NCBI GenBank assembly: GCA_049472395.1
Contig: JBLIRR010000005.1
Coordinates: forward strand, 1 to 64,000
Length of the DNA: 64,000 bases
Direction of reading: 5' to 3'
Source of the DNA: JBLIRR01 sp049472395
GTDB lineage: Bacteria; SZUA-182; DTGQ01; JBLIRR01
How positions within the stretch are numbered: the first letter of the stretch is position 1; each line of letters begins with the position of its first letter. Shown one piece after another: positions 17,128 to 25,624 of the stretch. The translations under genes were made by a program, and so were the position numbers. Under the pieces are notes generated by a model. The model searched no databases. It saw nothing but the letters and a program-made list of their open reading frames with translations, and had not been told where the DNA came from.

Positions 17128-18705
17128 ATGGAGAAATTTCAGAAGGTATTATTAAAAATATGGCGGGAATCCTGCAAAGAAATTGAGATTGACAAATCTA
17201 CAAAAATAATAACGAAGTTATTAATAAAAGATCTTCCGTTAAAGCAACTGCTCATAAGAAGGATTGATCCTGTCCATTACTGTTTGGAAACAATAACTAT
17301 AGGAATGCCTGTAAATAATGAAGAGAGATTTTTCTCTAAAACAAAATGTTCGAAAGATCAAATAAAAGAAATTTTATTATGGCATAAAAATGGGAACGTG
17401 AAGTATGTGAGGAAAAATGAAGAAGGAAACTCCTTATGGTGCAGTATTCTCCAGGGATTTGAGAAATCAGACATGTTGATCGGTCCCATTGGGTCAGTTG
17501 AACGATATGGGGGAGGTATTATCGTATTGTTGGCAAAGGAAAGACAACACTTTAATGATCGTCATATATTACTTTCTCAGGCGCTTTTAGATCCTTTTTC
17601 AGCTGCATATCAAAATGACCGAAGGCTTGAAGAAATATCAGCCATGCAGGAGGCCGCTGAGGCTGATAAACGTTCATTGCTCAACCGTTTGGGCAGAAGA
17701 GCTATTGGGGATACAATAGTTGGAGAGCAGACGGGCTTGCGGTCTGTCATGGAAAGGGTAAAGCTTGTGGCGAAATCAGACACGCCAACTCTCATTTTTG
17801 GTGAGACAGGGTCGGGAAAGGAATTGGTAGCACGCGCGATACACTATCAATCAGGAAGGGCACATAATCCGTTTATAAGGGTTAATTGCGGCGCAATTCC
17901 CCCGGAATTAATAGATTCAGAATTGTTCGGGCACGAGAAGGGCGCTTTCACAAACGCAATCAAAACACGGAGAGGATGGTTCGAACGTGCGGATAAGGGT
18001 ACACTTTTCCTTGATGAAATCGGTGATCTTCCTCCCGCGGCCCAGGTTCGTATGCTGAGAATTCTCCAAGATGGGTGGCTGGAAAGAGTGGGAGGTCATG
18101 AGCAGATACATGTGGATGTAAGAATTGTCGCAGCTACAAACAAGGACCTTACTGAAATGGTGAGACAGAAAATATTTCGAGAAGACCTGATGTACCGAAT
18201 AGCCATATTTCCCATAATGCTTCCGCCACTGCGAGACAGGCATGATGATATACCGGAACTGGCACGATATTTTGCAGAGCGCGCCTCTATAAAACTTGGT
18301 ACGCGTCTTGTGTTGCCAACAAAGGAGGATTTAAATCTGCTCAGGTCATATTCATGGCCTGGGAATATACGGGAGTTAGCCGCGGTGATTGAAAGAGCTG
18401 CTATTCTTGGGAATGGTGAGAGACTTGAGATTGCAAAGGCATTTGGTGTGCCCATAAAAAGTGAGCCAATCAATGCACACGCAAATATTCAACAAAAAAA
18501 TGGAGCATATACAGAGGAAAGAATCGCAACCCTGGATGAAGTAATGAAAAATCATATCCAGTATGCGTTAAATATGACACAAGGACGAATTGAAGGTTCT
18601 CATGGGTGCGCGATATTACTAGGGATGAATCCCAATACACTGAGAGCGAGAATGCGTAAACTCAATATTAAAAGGAATGAATTTACACATAAGACATGCA
18701 TATGA
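17128..18705 (+). CDS. Sigma-54-dependent transcriptional activator with GAFTNA loop
   Basis: A 525-residue DNA-binding activator. Residues 1-170 are a divergent GAF-like sensor with no phosphoreceiver. The AAA+ domain has Walker A GETGSGKE (225-232), Walker B (GTLFLDEIGD), an R-finger region and the sigma-54 contact loop written GAFTNA at about 272-277 in place of GAFTGA. A Fis-type helix-turn-helix closes the protein (ILLGMNPNTLRARMRKLNI). In the related activator NorR, changes at this Gly are reported to relieve sensor-domain repression, so the protein may be constitutive or specialised. It is convergent with the next gene, with three bases between the stop codons. Confidence 0.9.
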   Translation: MEKFQKVLLKIWRESCKEIEIDKSTKIITKLLIKDLPLKQLLIRRIDPVHYCLETITIGMPVNNEERFFSKTKCSKDQIKEILLWHKNGNVKYVRKNEEGNSLWCSILQGFEKSDMLIGPIGSVERYGGGIIVLLAKERQHFNDRHILLSQALLDPFSAAYQNDRRLEEISAMQEAAEADKRSLLNRLGRRAIGDTIVGEQTGLRSVMERVKLVAKSDTPTLIFGETGSGKELVARAIHYQSGRAHNPFIRVNCGAIPPELIDSELFGHEKGAFTNAIKTRRGWFERADKGTLFLDEIGDLPPAAQVRMLRILQDGWLERVGGHEQIHVDVRIVAATNKDLTEMVRQKIFREDLMYRIAIFPIMLPPLRDRHDDIPELARYFAERASIKLGTRLVLPTKEDLNLLRSYSWPGNIRELAAVIERAAILGNGERLEIAKAFGVPIKSEPINAHANIQQKNGAYTEERIATLDEVMKNHIQYALNMTQGRIEGSHGCAILLGMNPNTLRARMRKLNIKRNEFTHKTCI

Positions 18706-18708
18706 AAA

Positions 18709-19878
18709 TTACGGTTTGTTTACTCCGAAAATGAGCCTTACTGAGGCGCCCCCCTCCTGTCTATTTTCCACTTCAATCTTTCCAAAATGAGCATCCATAA
18801 TTAGCTTAACCGCGGCAAGACCTAATCCGAGTCCTTCCGTGTGATGTGCAATATCGTCTGAAACGAAGAATTCAAATAACATGCGCAGTGATTCTTCAGA
18901 AAAACCAGGGCCACTATCGTTGATTTCAATAACAACAGAGTCTTTATTATCAATGGCCTTTAACACTATCCCGCTTCTTTCGGGGGAATAGCGTATGGCA
19001 TTATCCAGGATATTTTCAAGACATTGCTCTATTAATTCTCTGTCAACCAAGATTTCGGGCTTTTCGGACATCTCTTCCATGATTAATCGGAGATTTTTTT
19101 GATCAGCACGATATTGTGTTCTTCCTATGGCAATAATGATCAGACTCTTAACAGGTATGGGTTTGGTAACTATTTTATTTTTACAAGCTTTTAGTGAAGT
19201 TATAAGTAGGGCAGTTTCGGAAAATTTTATAAGGCTGTCGGTTGAGGTTTTTAAACATCTCATATATTCTTTCTGTTTGTCCGATTGCATGCTCTCTTCT
19301 ATAAGGTTAATGAGTATTGTTATTCCGGTCAGGGGTGTTCTTAATTCATGACTTATAAGGGCTAAAAAAGTGCTTTTGGTCTTTTCCAAATTTAACAATT
19401 TTTCATTAGCCTCGGCTAATTGAGCTGTCCTTTCCGCCACCTTTTTCTCAAGTATACAATTCATCGAACTGAGCCTTTCTGTTTTCTCTCTAAGCTCCAA
19501 ATGAGTCTTTACCCTGGCTAACAATTCTTGGGCATTGAACGGTTTTGTTATATAATCTTGCGCACCATGTTCAAATCCCTTCACAATAAGACCTGCCTCG
19601 TCTCTTCCAGTAAGAAATATAATAGGAATGTCGTTTGTTTTAGGATCTGCTTTTAGGTAATCGCATATAACAAATCCATCAATTACAGGAAGCATGATAT
19701 CAAGCAGAAAGAGATCGAAATTGATGGATTTGGCCATGGAAAGGGCTTCATTTCCATCTGTGGATTTCCACACATTAATATTGTTACTACTCTGAAAGAG
19801 CCTCTCACAGCTTTTTAATATATTCGGCTCATCATCCACGATTAATACATTATAATTCCTGGATAAGTCATTGCTCAT
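18709..19878 (-). CDS. Response regulator receiver-histidine kinase hybrid (REC-HisKA-HATPase)
   Basis: A 389-residue cytoplasmic protein. The N-terminal REC domain (about 9-125) has the acidic pair VDDE, phospho-acceptor Asp in LFLLDIMLP and the Lys of YITKPF. A coiled coil (about 130-165) leads to HisKA with the phospho-His in ISHELRTPLTG. The HATPase has DNAIRYSP (N box), DSGPGF (G1) and GLGLGLA (G2). A REC-first kinase without a transmembrane sensor usually takes its input from another kinase. It lies six bases downstream of the HD-GYP gene on the same strand, so both are probably one transcript. Confidence 0.92.
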   Translation of the reverse strand: MSNDLSRNYNVLIVDDEPNILKSCERLFQSSNNINVWKSTDGNEALSMAKSINFDLFLLDIMLPVIDGFVICDYLKADPKTNDIPIIFLTGRDEAGLIVKGFEHGAQDYITKPFNAQELLARVKTHLELREKTERLSSMNCILEKKVAERTAQLAEANEKLLNLEKTKSTFLALISHELRTPLTGITILINLIEESMQSDKQKEYMRCLKTSTDSLIKFSETALLITSLKACKNKIVTKPIPVKSLIIIAIGRTQYRADQKNLRLIMEEMSEKPEILVDRELIEQCLENILDNAIRYSPERSGIVLKAIDNKDSVVIEINDSGPGFSEESLRMLFEFFVSDDIAHHTEGLGLGLAAVKLIMDAHFGKIEVENRQEGGASVRLIFGVNKP

Positions 19879-19884
19879 TTCATC

Positions 19885-21042
19885 CTACCCATTATAAGAA
19901 TCAAGATATTCTTCAGGATTTATTCCCAAAGACTTTGGATTCAAAGCATGATCAATTTTTTTCTCCTTAATTGTATTATCGGTATCAGATAAATCTATAA
20001 GTGTCTTATTCATTAATGGGATGCCATGAGCATCGGTTAAAAGAAGTATTCGGGGTCGCATGGCACTATTCCGATTATTTTCCATAACAATTCCTATTTC
20101 TTTCGTATTGAGTTCAACTAATGTTCCAATCGGGTACATTCCTAAACATTCTAAAAATAAGGAGGCATAGAGGGGGGAAAAATGACTCTGTGATCCTTGA
20201 AGAATCATTTTTATGGCATCTGAAGGAGGAAGTGCTTCATGATTATGCCATTTGTTGGTAATATGATCATAAAAATCAGCAATGCGGATAATAAATCCGA
20301 AAGTCCCTATTTGTTTGCCCTTTAATCGCTGTGGATAACCTTCTCCGTTAAATCTTTCATGATGATGAAGAGCTATGGAAATTGTTTCTTTTGATAACTT
20401 CTCTTTCTCCAAGATCTTGGCGCTTTCATGGGGGTGTTTTCTTAATAATAATATTTCATCTTCCGTCGGTACATGATCCGGGGAGAGCAAAGATGGCGGA
20501 AGTCTCATCAAGCCCACATCATGAAGTAAGCCCCCAAGGCCGAGATGGAGCATCTCCTCATCATCCAAATCACTTTTACCACCCATTGCCAAACAGAGAA
20601 GACATACATTAATAGAATGATTATAAATATATTCATTATAGTCTTTTAACCGGGATAAACTAATCAATGCCTGATCATTGCGGAAAATGCTGCTCGCCAT
20701 ATTGATAACCAGGTTACATAACTGTGGACTATTTAAATGCTTCCCCTTTTTAACATCGTCTACCATCTCATGGATTTGCACCTTTGCGTCATTGTATATT
20801 TCTTTTGCTTTTTCCTTTTCAACTCCAAAAGCAACATGAGATTTATCAATTTTTAGAAAATTATCTGATTTTTTAATATCTACAAAAACATATTCGATCC
20901 CCGATTTGATTAATTTTTCTATCACATCCTCAGAATTAATCACCATTTTATTGTTTAAAAAAGGGTGTTTAAACCAGGAAGCACCAATATTATCTATATA
21001 CATTCCTATTTTTAAATCAGTTGTTTTCATTTTTTGGATCAT
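19885..21042 (-). CDS. HD-GYP domain cyclic-di-GMP phosphodiesterase
   Basis: A 385-residue cytoplasmic protein predicted to hydrolyse cyclic-di-GMP. The N-terminal ~100 residues match the DUF3391-type module often preceding HD-GYP domains (TTDLKIGMYIDNI...SWFKHPF). The metal-binding motifs are intact: the first His in YNHSINV, HD in GLLHDVG, and HHERFNGEGYP as the GYP signature, then IIRIADFYD. The C-terminal part (LVELNTKEIGIVMENN) resembles the usual tail. It is cotranscribed with the REC-kinase that follows at six bases. It is the only HD-GYP in the window with all metal ligands. Confidence 0.92.
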   Translation of the reverse strand: MIQKMKTTDLKIGMYIDNIGASWFKHPFLNNKMVINSEDVIEKLIKSGIEYVFVDIKKSDNFLKIDKSHVAFGVEKEKAKEIYNDAKVQIHEMVDDVKKGKHLNSPQLCNLVINMASSIFRNDQALISLSRLKDYNEYIYNHSINVCLLCLAMGGKSDLDDEEMLHLGLGGLLHDVGLMRLPPSLLSPDHVPTEDEILLLRKHPHESAKILEKEKLSKETISIALHHHERFNGEGYPQRLKGKQIGTFGFIIRIADFYDHITNKWHNHEALPPSDAIKMILQGSQSHFSPLYASLFLECLGMYPIGTLVELNTKEIGIVMENNRNSAMRPRILLLTDAHGIPLMNKTLIDLSDTDNTIKEKKIDHALNPKSLGINPEEYLDSYNG

Positions 21043-21223
21043 TGTTCGGTATTCCTTTTTCGCTTATTGATGATTATATAATCTTGTCGGTAATTAATAG
21101 TATATAATCGTCAATTTTTATAGAATCGTTACTCTTATATTACTAGTCTTCCAGTGAAGAAAGAAGGAGAAATTACCGAAAAAATAACAAACAATACTTA
21201 TATTCTAAGAGGAATGCTTCGAG
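21043..21223. promoter_or_regulatory. Divergent promoter region between HD-GYP and REC-PAS genes
   Basis: 180 A/T-rich bases between divergent signalling genes. AGAGGAAT near 21209 serves as ribosome site for the plus-strand gene and AAGG near 21055 for the minus-strand gene. Shared control of the two cyclic-di-GMP-related operons is plausible. No clear -35/-10 pair was found. Confidence 0.35.
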
Positions 21224-22108
21224 ATGTTGGGTGAAAATAAAGCGCTTTTTTTCAAAGACCAGTTGAGCATATCAACATTCGAAGACTTTGTACCCTCAAT
21301 TCTTTTTGTTGATGATGAACAAAATGTGCTTCGCTCTATAAAAAGGCTTTTCCGCACGGAAAACAATTATCAATTATATTTTGCACAAAGTGCGAAGGAA
21401 GCATTGGATATTTTAGAAAAAACTATAATGCATATTATAGTCACAGATTTTCGAATGCCCGAGATCAATGGTGTGAATTTCCTAAAAAAAGTCCGGGAAT
21501 CCTATCCACACACCATAAGAATGATTTTATCCGGATTTGCCGATATCAGATCAATCGTTGAGGCAATTAACGAAGGTGAAATCTATAAATTTATTCCCAA
21601 GCCATGGGATAATGAGGATTTTAAATTAACAATCACCAATGCTATTGAACGATATTATTTATTCAAAAAGAATCATGAGCTTACCGAAATAATCCGAAAG
21701 CAGAACAGGGAGTTGCGCAGCTTAAATGAGGAATTGGAAGAGAGAGTGATTTTAAGGACTCAGGATTTATTGGCTCAGAATAAAGTATTATCACTCTCTC
21801 AACAGGTAATTCATTATCTCCCCTTTCCCTTAATGGCGTTTAATAACGATGGTATTGTTGTTATGGAGAATAATGAAGCGCAGAGGCTTATGGGAAAATC
21901 ATTACTCAATGCGCGTGACAGTGATTTTTTGCCCTGTGAAATAGTAAAATTGATGGAAGAGGTGAAGGCAGGCAAGAAGAGGCAACGGGAAAGTCAAGTG
22001 ATATCTTTTCGAGAGAGCAATGCAGAAGCCATAGTGATAAGATTTTCCGCGATGGACCCTCAGAATGGAGTAATTTTAGTTTTACTATATGATGAAAGCA
22101 GAGAATGA
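21224..22108 (+). CDS. Receiver-PAS-like response regulator
   Basis: A 294-residue cytoplasmic protein. The REC domain (about 24-142) is of the RpfG-like type: LFVDDEQNVL, phospho-acceptor Asp in IVTDFRMP, and the Lys of FIPKPWDNED. A heptad-rich coiled coil (about 150-185) joins it to a PAS-like domain (QVIHYLPFPLMAFNNDGIVVMEN..., about 190-290). No catalytic or DNA-binding output is present, so it probably acts through partners. Its 3' end touches the next gene, which carries the same REC type. Confidence 0.85.
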   Translation: MLGENKALFFKDQLSISTFEDFVPSILFVDDEQNVLRSIKRLFRTENNYQLYFAQSAKEALDILEKTIMHIIVTDFRMPEINGVNFLKKVRESYPHTIRMILSGFADIRSIVEAINEGEIYKFIPKPWDNEDFKLTITNAIERYYLFKKNHELTEIIRKQNRELRSLNEELEERVILRTQDLLAQNKVLSLSQQVIHYLPFPLMAFNNDGIVVMENNEAQRLMGKSLLNARDSDFLPCEIVKLMEEVKAGKKRQRESQVISFRESNAEAIVIRFSAMDPQNGVILVLLYDESRE

Positions 22109-22115
22109 GACTATC

Positions 22116-23390
22116 ATGACTAAACAGCAGATTTTACTCGTTGATGATGAATCGCATATTCTCAAATCTCTTCAAAGGCTTCTCATGAATGAAGACTACC
22201 AGATATATACGGCGGAGAGTGGAAATCAGGGCCTTGAATTATTAAAAAAGCATCCTATTGATCTGATTATTTCTGATCAGCGAATGCCTAGTATGAATGG
22301 TTCGGAATTTCTGGCAAGAGCGTGTCAGGAATATCCCGACACTATTCGTATCCTTCTTACCGGATACTCAGATAAAGAGGCTATTATTTCTGCTATTAAT
22401 AATGCCAAGATTTATCAATATATTTCCAAGCCATGGAATAATGAAGATCTTAAGTTTATGGTAAAACAGGCTTTAGAAAGGCACCAACTTGTTCAGGAAA
22501 ACAAAAGATTGCAGGAAATCACTTACCGCCAAAATGAAGAGCTTAAAGAGCATAACCTTTTGCTTGAAGAGAAAGTGAACCAGAAAACAGAAAAACTTGA
22601 TAGCCTCAATAAACAATTAAAGGAAAATTTTGTTGTATTCATTCGTGTATTTATTAGTATAATTTGTAAATTTGATGAAGAGCTTGGCAATCGAAGCAAA
22701 AGAGTAACCTATATATCTCAATTAATCGGTCAGAAAATGGGGCTTCCCGAAAAAGAGCTGGAGCAATTGGAAGTAGCAGCCCTCCTGGAGGATATCGGTT
22801 TGATTTGTCTTCCCAAATCAATCTTAAAAAAACCCTTCAGATTCATGAGCACAAGTGCACAGGAACTATACAAACAGCATCCTGTAATCGGGCAGTCTAT
22901 GCTCAGCGGTGTGGATACCCTCTCCGAGGTAGGACTTATTATCCGTTCCCATCATGAGCGGTATGACGGCACTGGTTATCCGGATAGATCAGTAGGAAAG
23001 GATATCCCATTGCTTAGTCGAATTATCCGGGTAGCGGATGAATTTGACAGGCTTAAGCAGAGCAAGATACATGATATACCTTTTTCTAATAAAAAATGCA
23101 TAGATTATCTTCGAAAATACAGTGGAAGTATTGTGGATAGGGAAATTGTCGATTATTTTGCTATTGTTATTCGGGAAGATCTTGCAATTAAGAAAGAGGA
23201 GAGGATAATATCCATACCTGTTGATAGGCTGCAACAGGGTATGCGGCTGGCCAGAGCGGTGATGCTAAAAGAGGGGGGTATCGAAATATTGAAGGCTGAT
23301 ACACTCCTTGAAGATGAGGAAATTAGAAGTCTTCGATTGCTTGTGAAATCAGACGCTATCGATGACATTATTTATGTGAAAGGCTCGTAG
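22116..23390 (+). CDS. REC-HD-GYP protein with degenerate metal site (RpfG-like)
   Basis: The ATG at 22116 (424 residues) aligns the N terminus with sister REC proteins (MTKQQILLVDDE); an in-frame ATG at 22089 would overlap the upstream gene. The REC domain has the Asp in IISDQRMP and the Lys of YISKPWNNED. A coiled coil leads to an HD-GYP fold: the GYP signature HHERYDGTGYP is intact, but the HD dyad is changed to ED (LLEDIG), and the first His that begins the domain (usually HSxRV) is Arg (GNRSKRV). With these ligands lost, phosphodiesterase activity is unlikely; a binding or scaffolding role is inferred. It is convergent with the next kinase, seven bases between stops. Confidence 0.9.
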   Translation: MTKQQILLVDDESHILKSLQRLLMNEDYQIYTAESGNQGLELLKKHPIDLIISDQRMPSMNGSEFLARACQEYPDTIRILLTGYSDKEAIISAINNAKIYQYISKPWNNEDLKFMVKQALERHQLVQENKRLQEITYRQNEELKEHNLLLEEKVNQKTEKLDSLNKQLKENFVVFIRVFISIICKFDEELGNRSKRVTYISQLIGQKMGLPEKELEQLEVAALLEDIGLICLPKSILKKPFRFMSTSAQELYKQHPVIGQSMLSGVDTLSEVGLIIRSHHERYDGTGYPDRSVGKDIPLLSRIIRVADEFDRLKQSKIHDIPFSNKKCIDYLRKYSGSIVDREIVDYFAIVIREDLAIKKEERIISIPVDRLQQGMRLARAVMLKEGGIEILKADTLLEDEEIRSLRLLVKSDAIDDIIYVKGS

Positions 23391-23397
23391 TAATTTG

Positions 23398-24648
23398 TTA
23401 AGCAAGGTTCAGAGGAATAAATACCTTAAAGGTCGTGCCTTTTCCCACCTCGCTCTCAACGATTATTTCCCCTCTATGCTTATTATGGATAATATCATAG
23501 GCTAAACTTAATCCCATTCCTGTTCCTTTACCCACCTCTTTGGTTGTAAAAAAAGGCTCAAAAATTCGGGATAAATTCTCTTGCGGTATTCCGCAGCCTG
23601 TGTCACTTACCTCTATTAAAACACGGTCATCAACGAGCCCTGTAGTAACTCGGATTTCTCCTTGGTTTTCAATGGCGTGGCTCGCATTAACCAACAGGTT
23701 CATAATAACCTGATTGAGCTTTTGAGGATAACAATGAATAAGCGGCAAATCTCCCAGTTCCTTGGTTAAGGTGGCTTTATATTTTATTTCATTCCACACA
23801 ATATTGATTGTGCTCAGCAATCCCTGGTTTATATCTGCTTCTTCCAATTCTTCATTATCCTGATGGGAGAAACTTTTCAAGTCGGCGACTATTTTCCGGA
23901 CTCTCCCAGCCCCTTCCAAAGACTCTTCCACCAGGTCGGTCACATCATCCAGTATATAATCCAATTGAAGTTTTGCAAATAAGGCATCTATCTCATCTAT
24001 ATATCTTTGGGCGTGTGTCTGTGCATCATTCTTAATATTTGTATAACAATCCTGACAAAACCTATTGAATTCTTGTATCTTATCCATATATTCCTTAAGG
24101 GTGCTCAAATTAGAGGTAATAAATCCCATAGGGTTGTTGATTTCATGGGCCACACCAGCCGCCAACTGACCGATAGACGCCATCTTTTCCTGCTGAAGAA
24201 GTTGATTCTGGGTAATTTGTAATTGTTCTAAGGTTTTCTTAAGCCCTTCTTCGCTTTCTCTCAGTTTCTTCTCTGTTTGATGTTTATTAAGGGCCAACTC
24301 AATATTACTTTGCAGGATATTTATATGAAAAGGTTTAACGAGAAAACAGAATGGCTCTCCCGCCTTGGCACGATCAAGGATTTTAGTTTCAGTTAAAGAG
24401 GTAAGATAGACCACGGGAATATCAAGTGAGGCGTGGATTTCTTGAGCTGCTTGTATGCCATCTATCTCCCCTTCAAGAGAGATATCCATGAGCACTAAAT
24501 CCGGTTCTGTTTCCTTTGTTTTGCTTATGGCTTTTTCACCAGTTGAAACAATACCTGCAATATTATATCCTAATTTTGATAGACTCTTTTCTATATGAAA
24601 AGCTGAGACTTCCGTATCTTCAACAATTAAAATTTTTGGCTGTTCCAT
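23398..24648 (-). CDS. REC-histidine kinase hybrid
   Basis: I place the start at ATG 24648 (416 residues, MEQPKILIVEDTE) because AGGGAAAAG precedes it; the open frame extends to 24717. An N-terminal REC (Asp in DLVLMDISLEG, Lys in FLVKPF) is followed by a coiled coil, a HisKA of the AHEINNP type (phospho-His in GVAHEINNPMGF) and a HATPase with NLLVNASHAI, DTGCGI and GKGTGMGLSL. It is soluble, with no membrane segment. It sits between the REC-HD-GYP gene and another REC gene and may phosphorylate them; that is inferred from position. Confidence 0.91.
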   Translation of the reverse strand: MEQPKILIVEDTEVSAFHIEKSLSKLGYNIAGIVSTGEKAISKTKETEPDLVLMDISLEGEIDGIQAAQEIHASLDIPVVYLTSLTETKILDRAKAGEPFCFLVKPFHINILQSNIELALNKHQTEKKLRESEEGLKKTLEQLQITQNQLLQQEKMASIGQLAAGVAHEINNPMGFITSNLSTLKEYMDKIQEFNRFCQDCYTNIKNDAQTHAQRYIDEIDALFAKLQLDYILDDVTDLVEESLEGAGRVRKIVADLKSFSHQDNEELEEADINQGLLSTINIVWNEIKYKATLTKELGDLPLIHCYPQKLNQVIMNLLVNASHAIENQGEIRVTTGLVDDRVLIEVSDTGCGIPQENLSRIFEPFFTTKEVGKGTGMGLSLAYDIIHNKHRGEIIVESEVGKGTTFKVFIPLNLA

Positions 24649-24988
24649 ATTCTTTTCCCTACTTTTTTTTATTTTAATCATCTTAAGTTGCGTTTTTCCC
24701 ATTATAAATATTCGCACTATCTTATCGGTACTCGCCGTGCTTTATTCAGCACAAACTTTAAAAATGAGCCGCGTATTTGGTTAAACGATTCTGGATGTTC
24801 ATTGCCGGTTGCTGGAAACGGTAGGAATTATTTTGTAAAAAAATCCGAAAAGAAAGCATCGCACTGTTTCTCCGGCGTCCTAAAGATTCCCAATGACACT
24901 GAGTCCAATTGCAGGCTTTATATGAAAAGGTGCCAGGGAGGCTGATTTGATAAGGTAAATATAGGGTAAATATAAGGAGTGAAAGACT
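24649..24988. other. Intergenic region with an 11-base tandem repeat
   Basis: About 340 bases between divergent signalling genes. GGTAAATATA occurs twice in direct repeat (24954-24963 and 24965-24974), just ahead of the AAGGAG ribosome site of the next gene. A frame of 85 codons on the plus strand has no ribosome site and no recognisable product. Otherwise nothing seen. Confidence 0.4.
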
Positions 24989-25564
24989 ATGAAGGATTAT
25001 AATATTTTGCTTGTGGATGATGATATATCTATTCTCAAAGCGCTTAAGAGAGTCTTGCACAATGAGGATCATATAAGGAAGCTGACTGTCTTTACCGTCA
25101 CAAATGCAATGGAAGCTCTCGATATCATGAAAAACCTGACGATCCATCTTGTCATATCGGATGAGGGGATGCCGGGTATGTTGGGGAATAAATTTTTAAA
25201 ATTGGTAAAATGCAAATTCCCCTCCACCATGAGAGTAATGCTTACCGGTCAAGCCAGTCTTGAAGTTGCCATAAAGGCGATAAATGAAGGAGAAATCTAT
25301 CGATTTTTAACCAAACCGTGGGATAATATTGAGCTCCTGATAACTGTAAGGCAAGCATTAAACCAGTATGATCTTGAGGCGAAAAATCGATATCTTTTAA
25401 AGAAGGTAAATCAGCATGTGGTTACACTGCAGCACCTCGAGAAGCAATATCCGGGAATCACCAAAGTAGAAATAGACCATGACGGAGGAATCCTGGTGCC
25501 TGATCTTAATGAGATGAGTGATGAAGATCTTGATGAGATTATTGCAGAATGTGAAGATTTATAA
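24989..25564 (+). CDS. RpfG-like receiver protein with acidic C-terminal tail
   Basis: A 191-residue response regulator. The REC domain (about 4-125) has LLVDDD, phospho-acceptor Asp in VISDEGMPG and the Lys of FLTKPWDN, the same subtype as the two upstream REC proteins. After a helical linker it ends in a very acidic tail (EMSDEDLDEIIAECEDL) instead of an HD-GYP or other output domain. AAGGAG gives a strong ribosome site. It is 60 bases upstream of the large hybrid kinase in the same direction, so it is probably its partner in one operon. Confidence 0.88.
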   Translation: MKDYNILLVDDDISILKALKRVLHNEDHIRKLTVFTVTNAMEALDIMKNLTIHLVISDEGMPGMLGNKFLKLVKCKFPSTMRVMLTGQASLEVAIKAINEGEIYRFLTKPWDNIELLITVRQALNQYDLEAKNRYLLKKVNQHVVTLQHLEKQYPGITKVEIDHDGGILVPDLNEMSDEDLDEIIAECEDL

Positions 25565-25624
25565 GACTATAGTCCCACAAATTATTGTGGGCCTGAATAT
25601 GCAAGCGATAAGGTAAATGAAAAG

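Noticed and set aside
24688..24945. 85-codon plus-strand frame in the gap before the REC gene
   Set aside because: Overlaps the start of the minus-strand kinase, has no ribosome site and no family resemblance.
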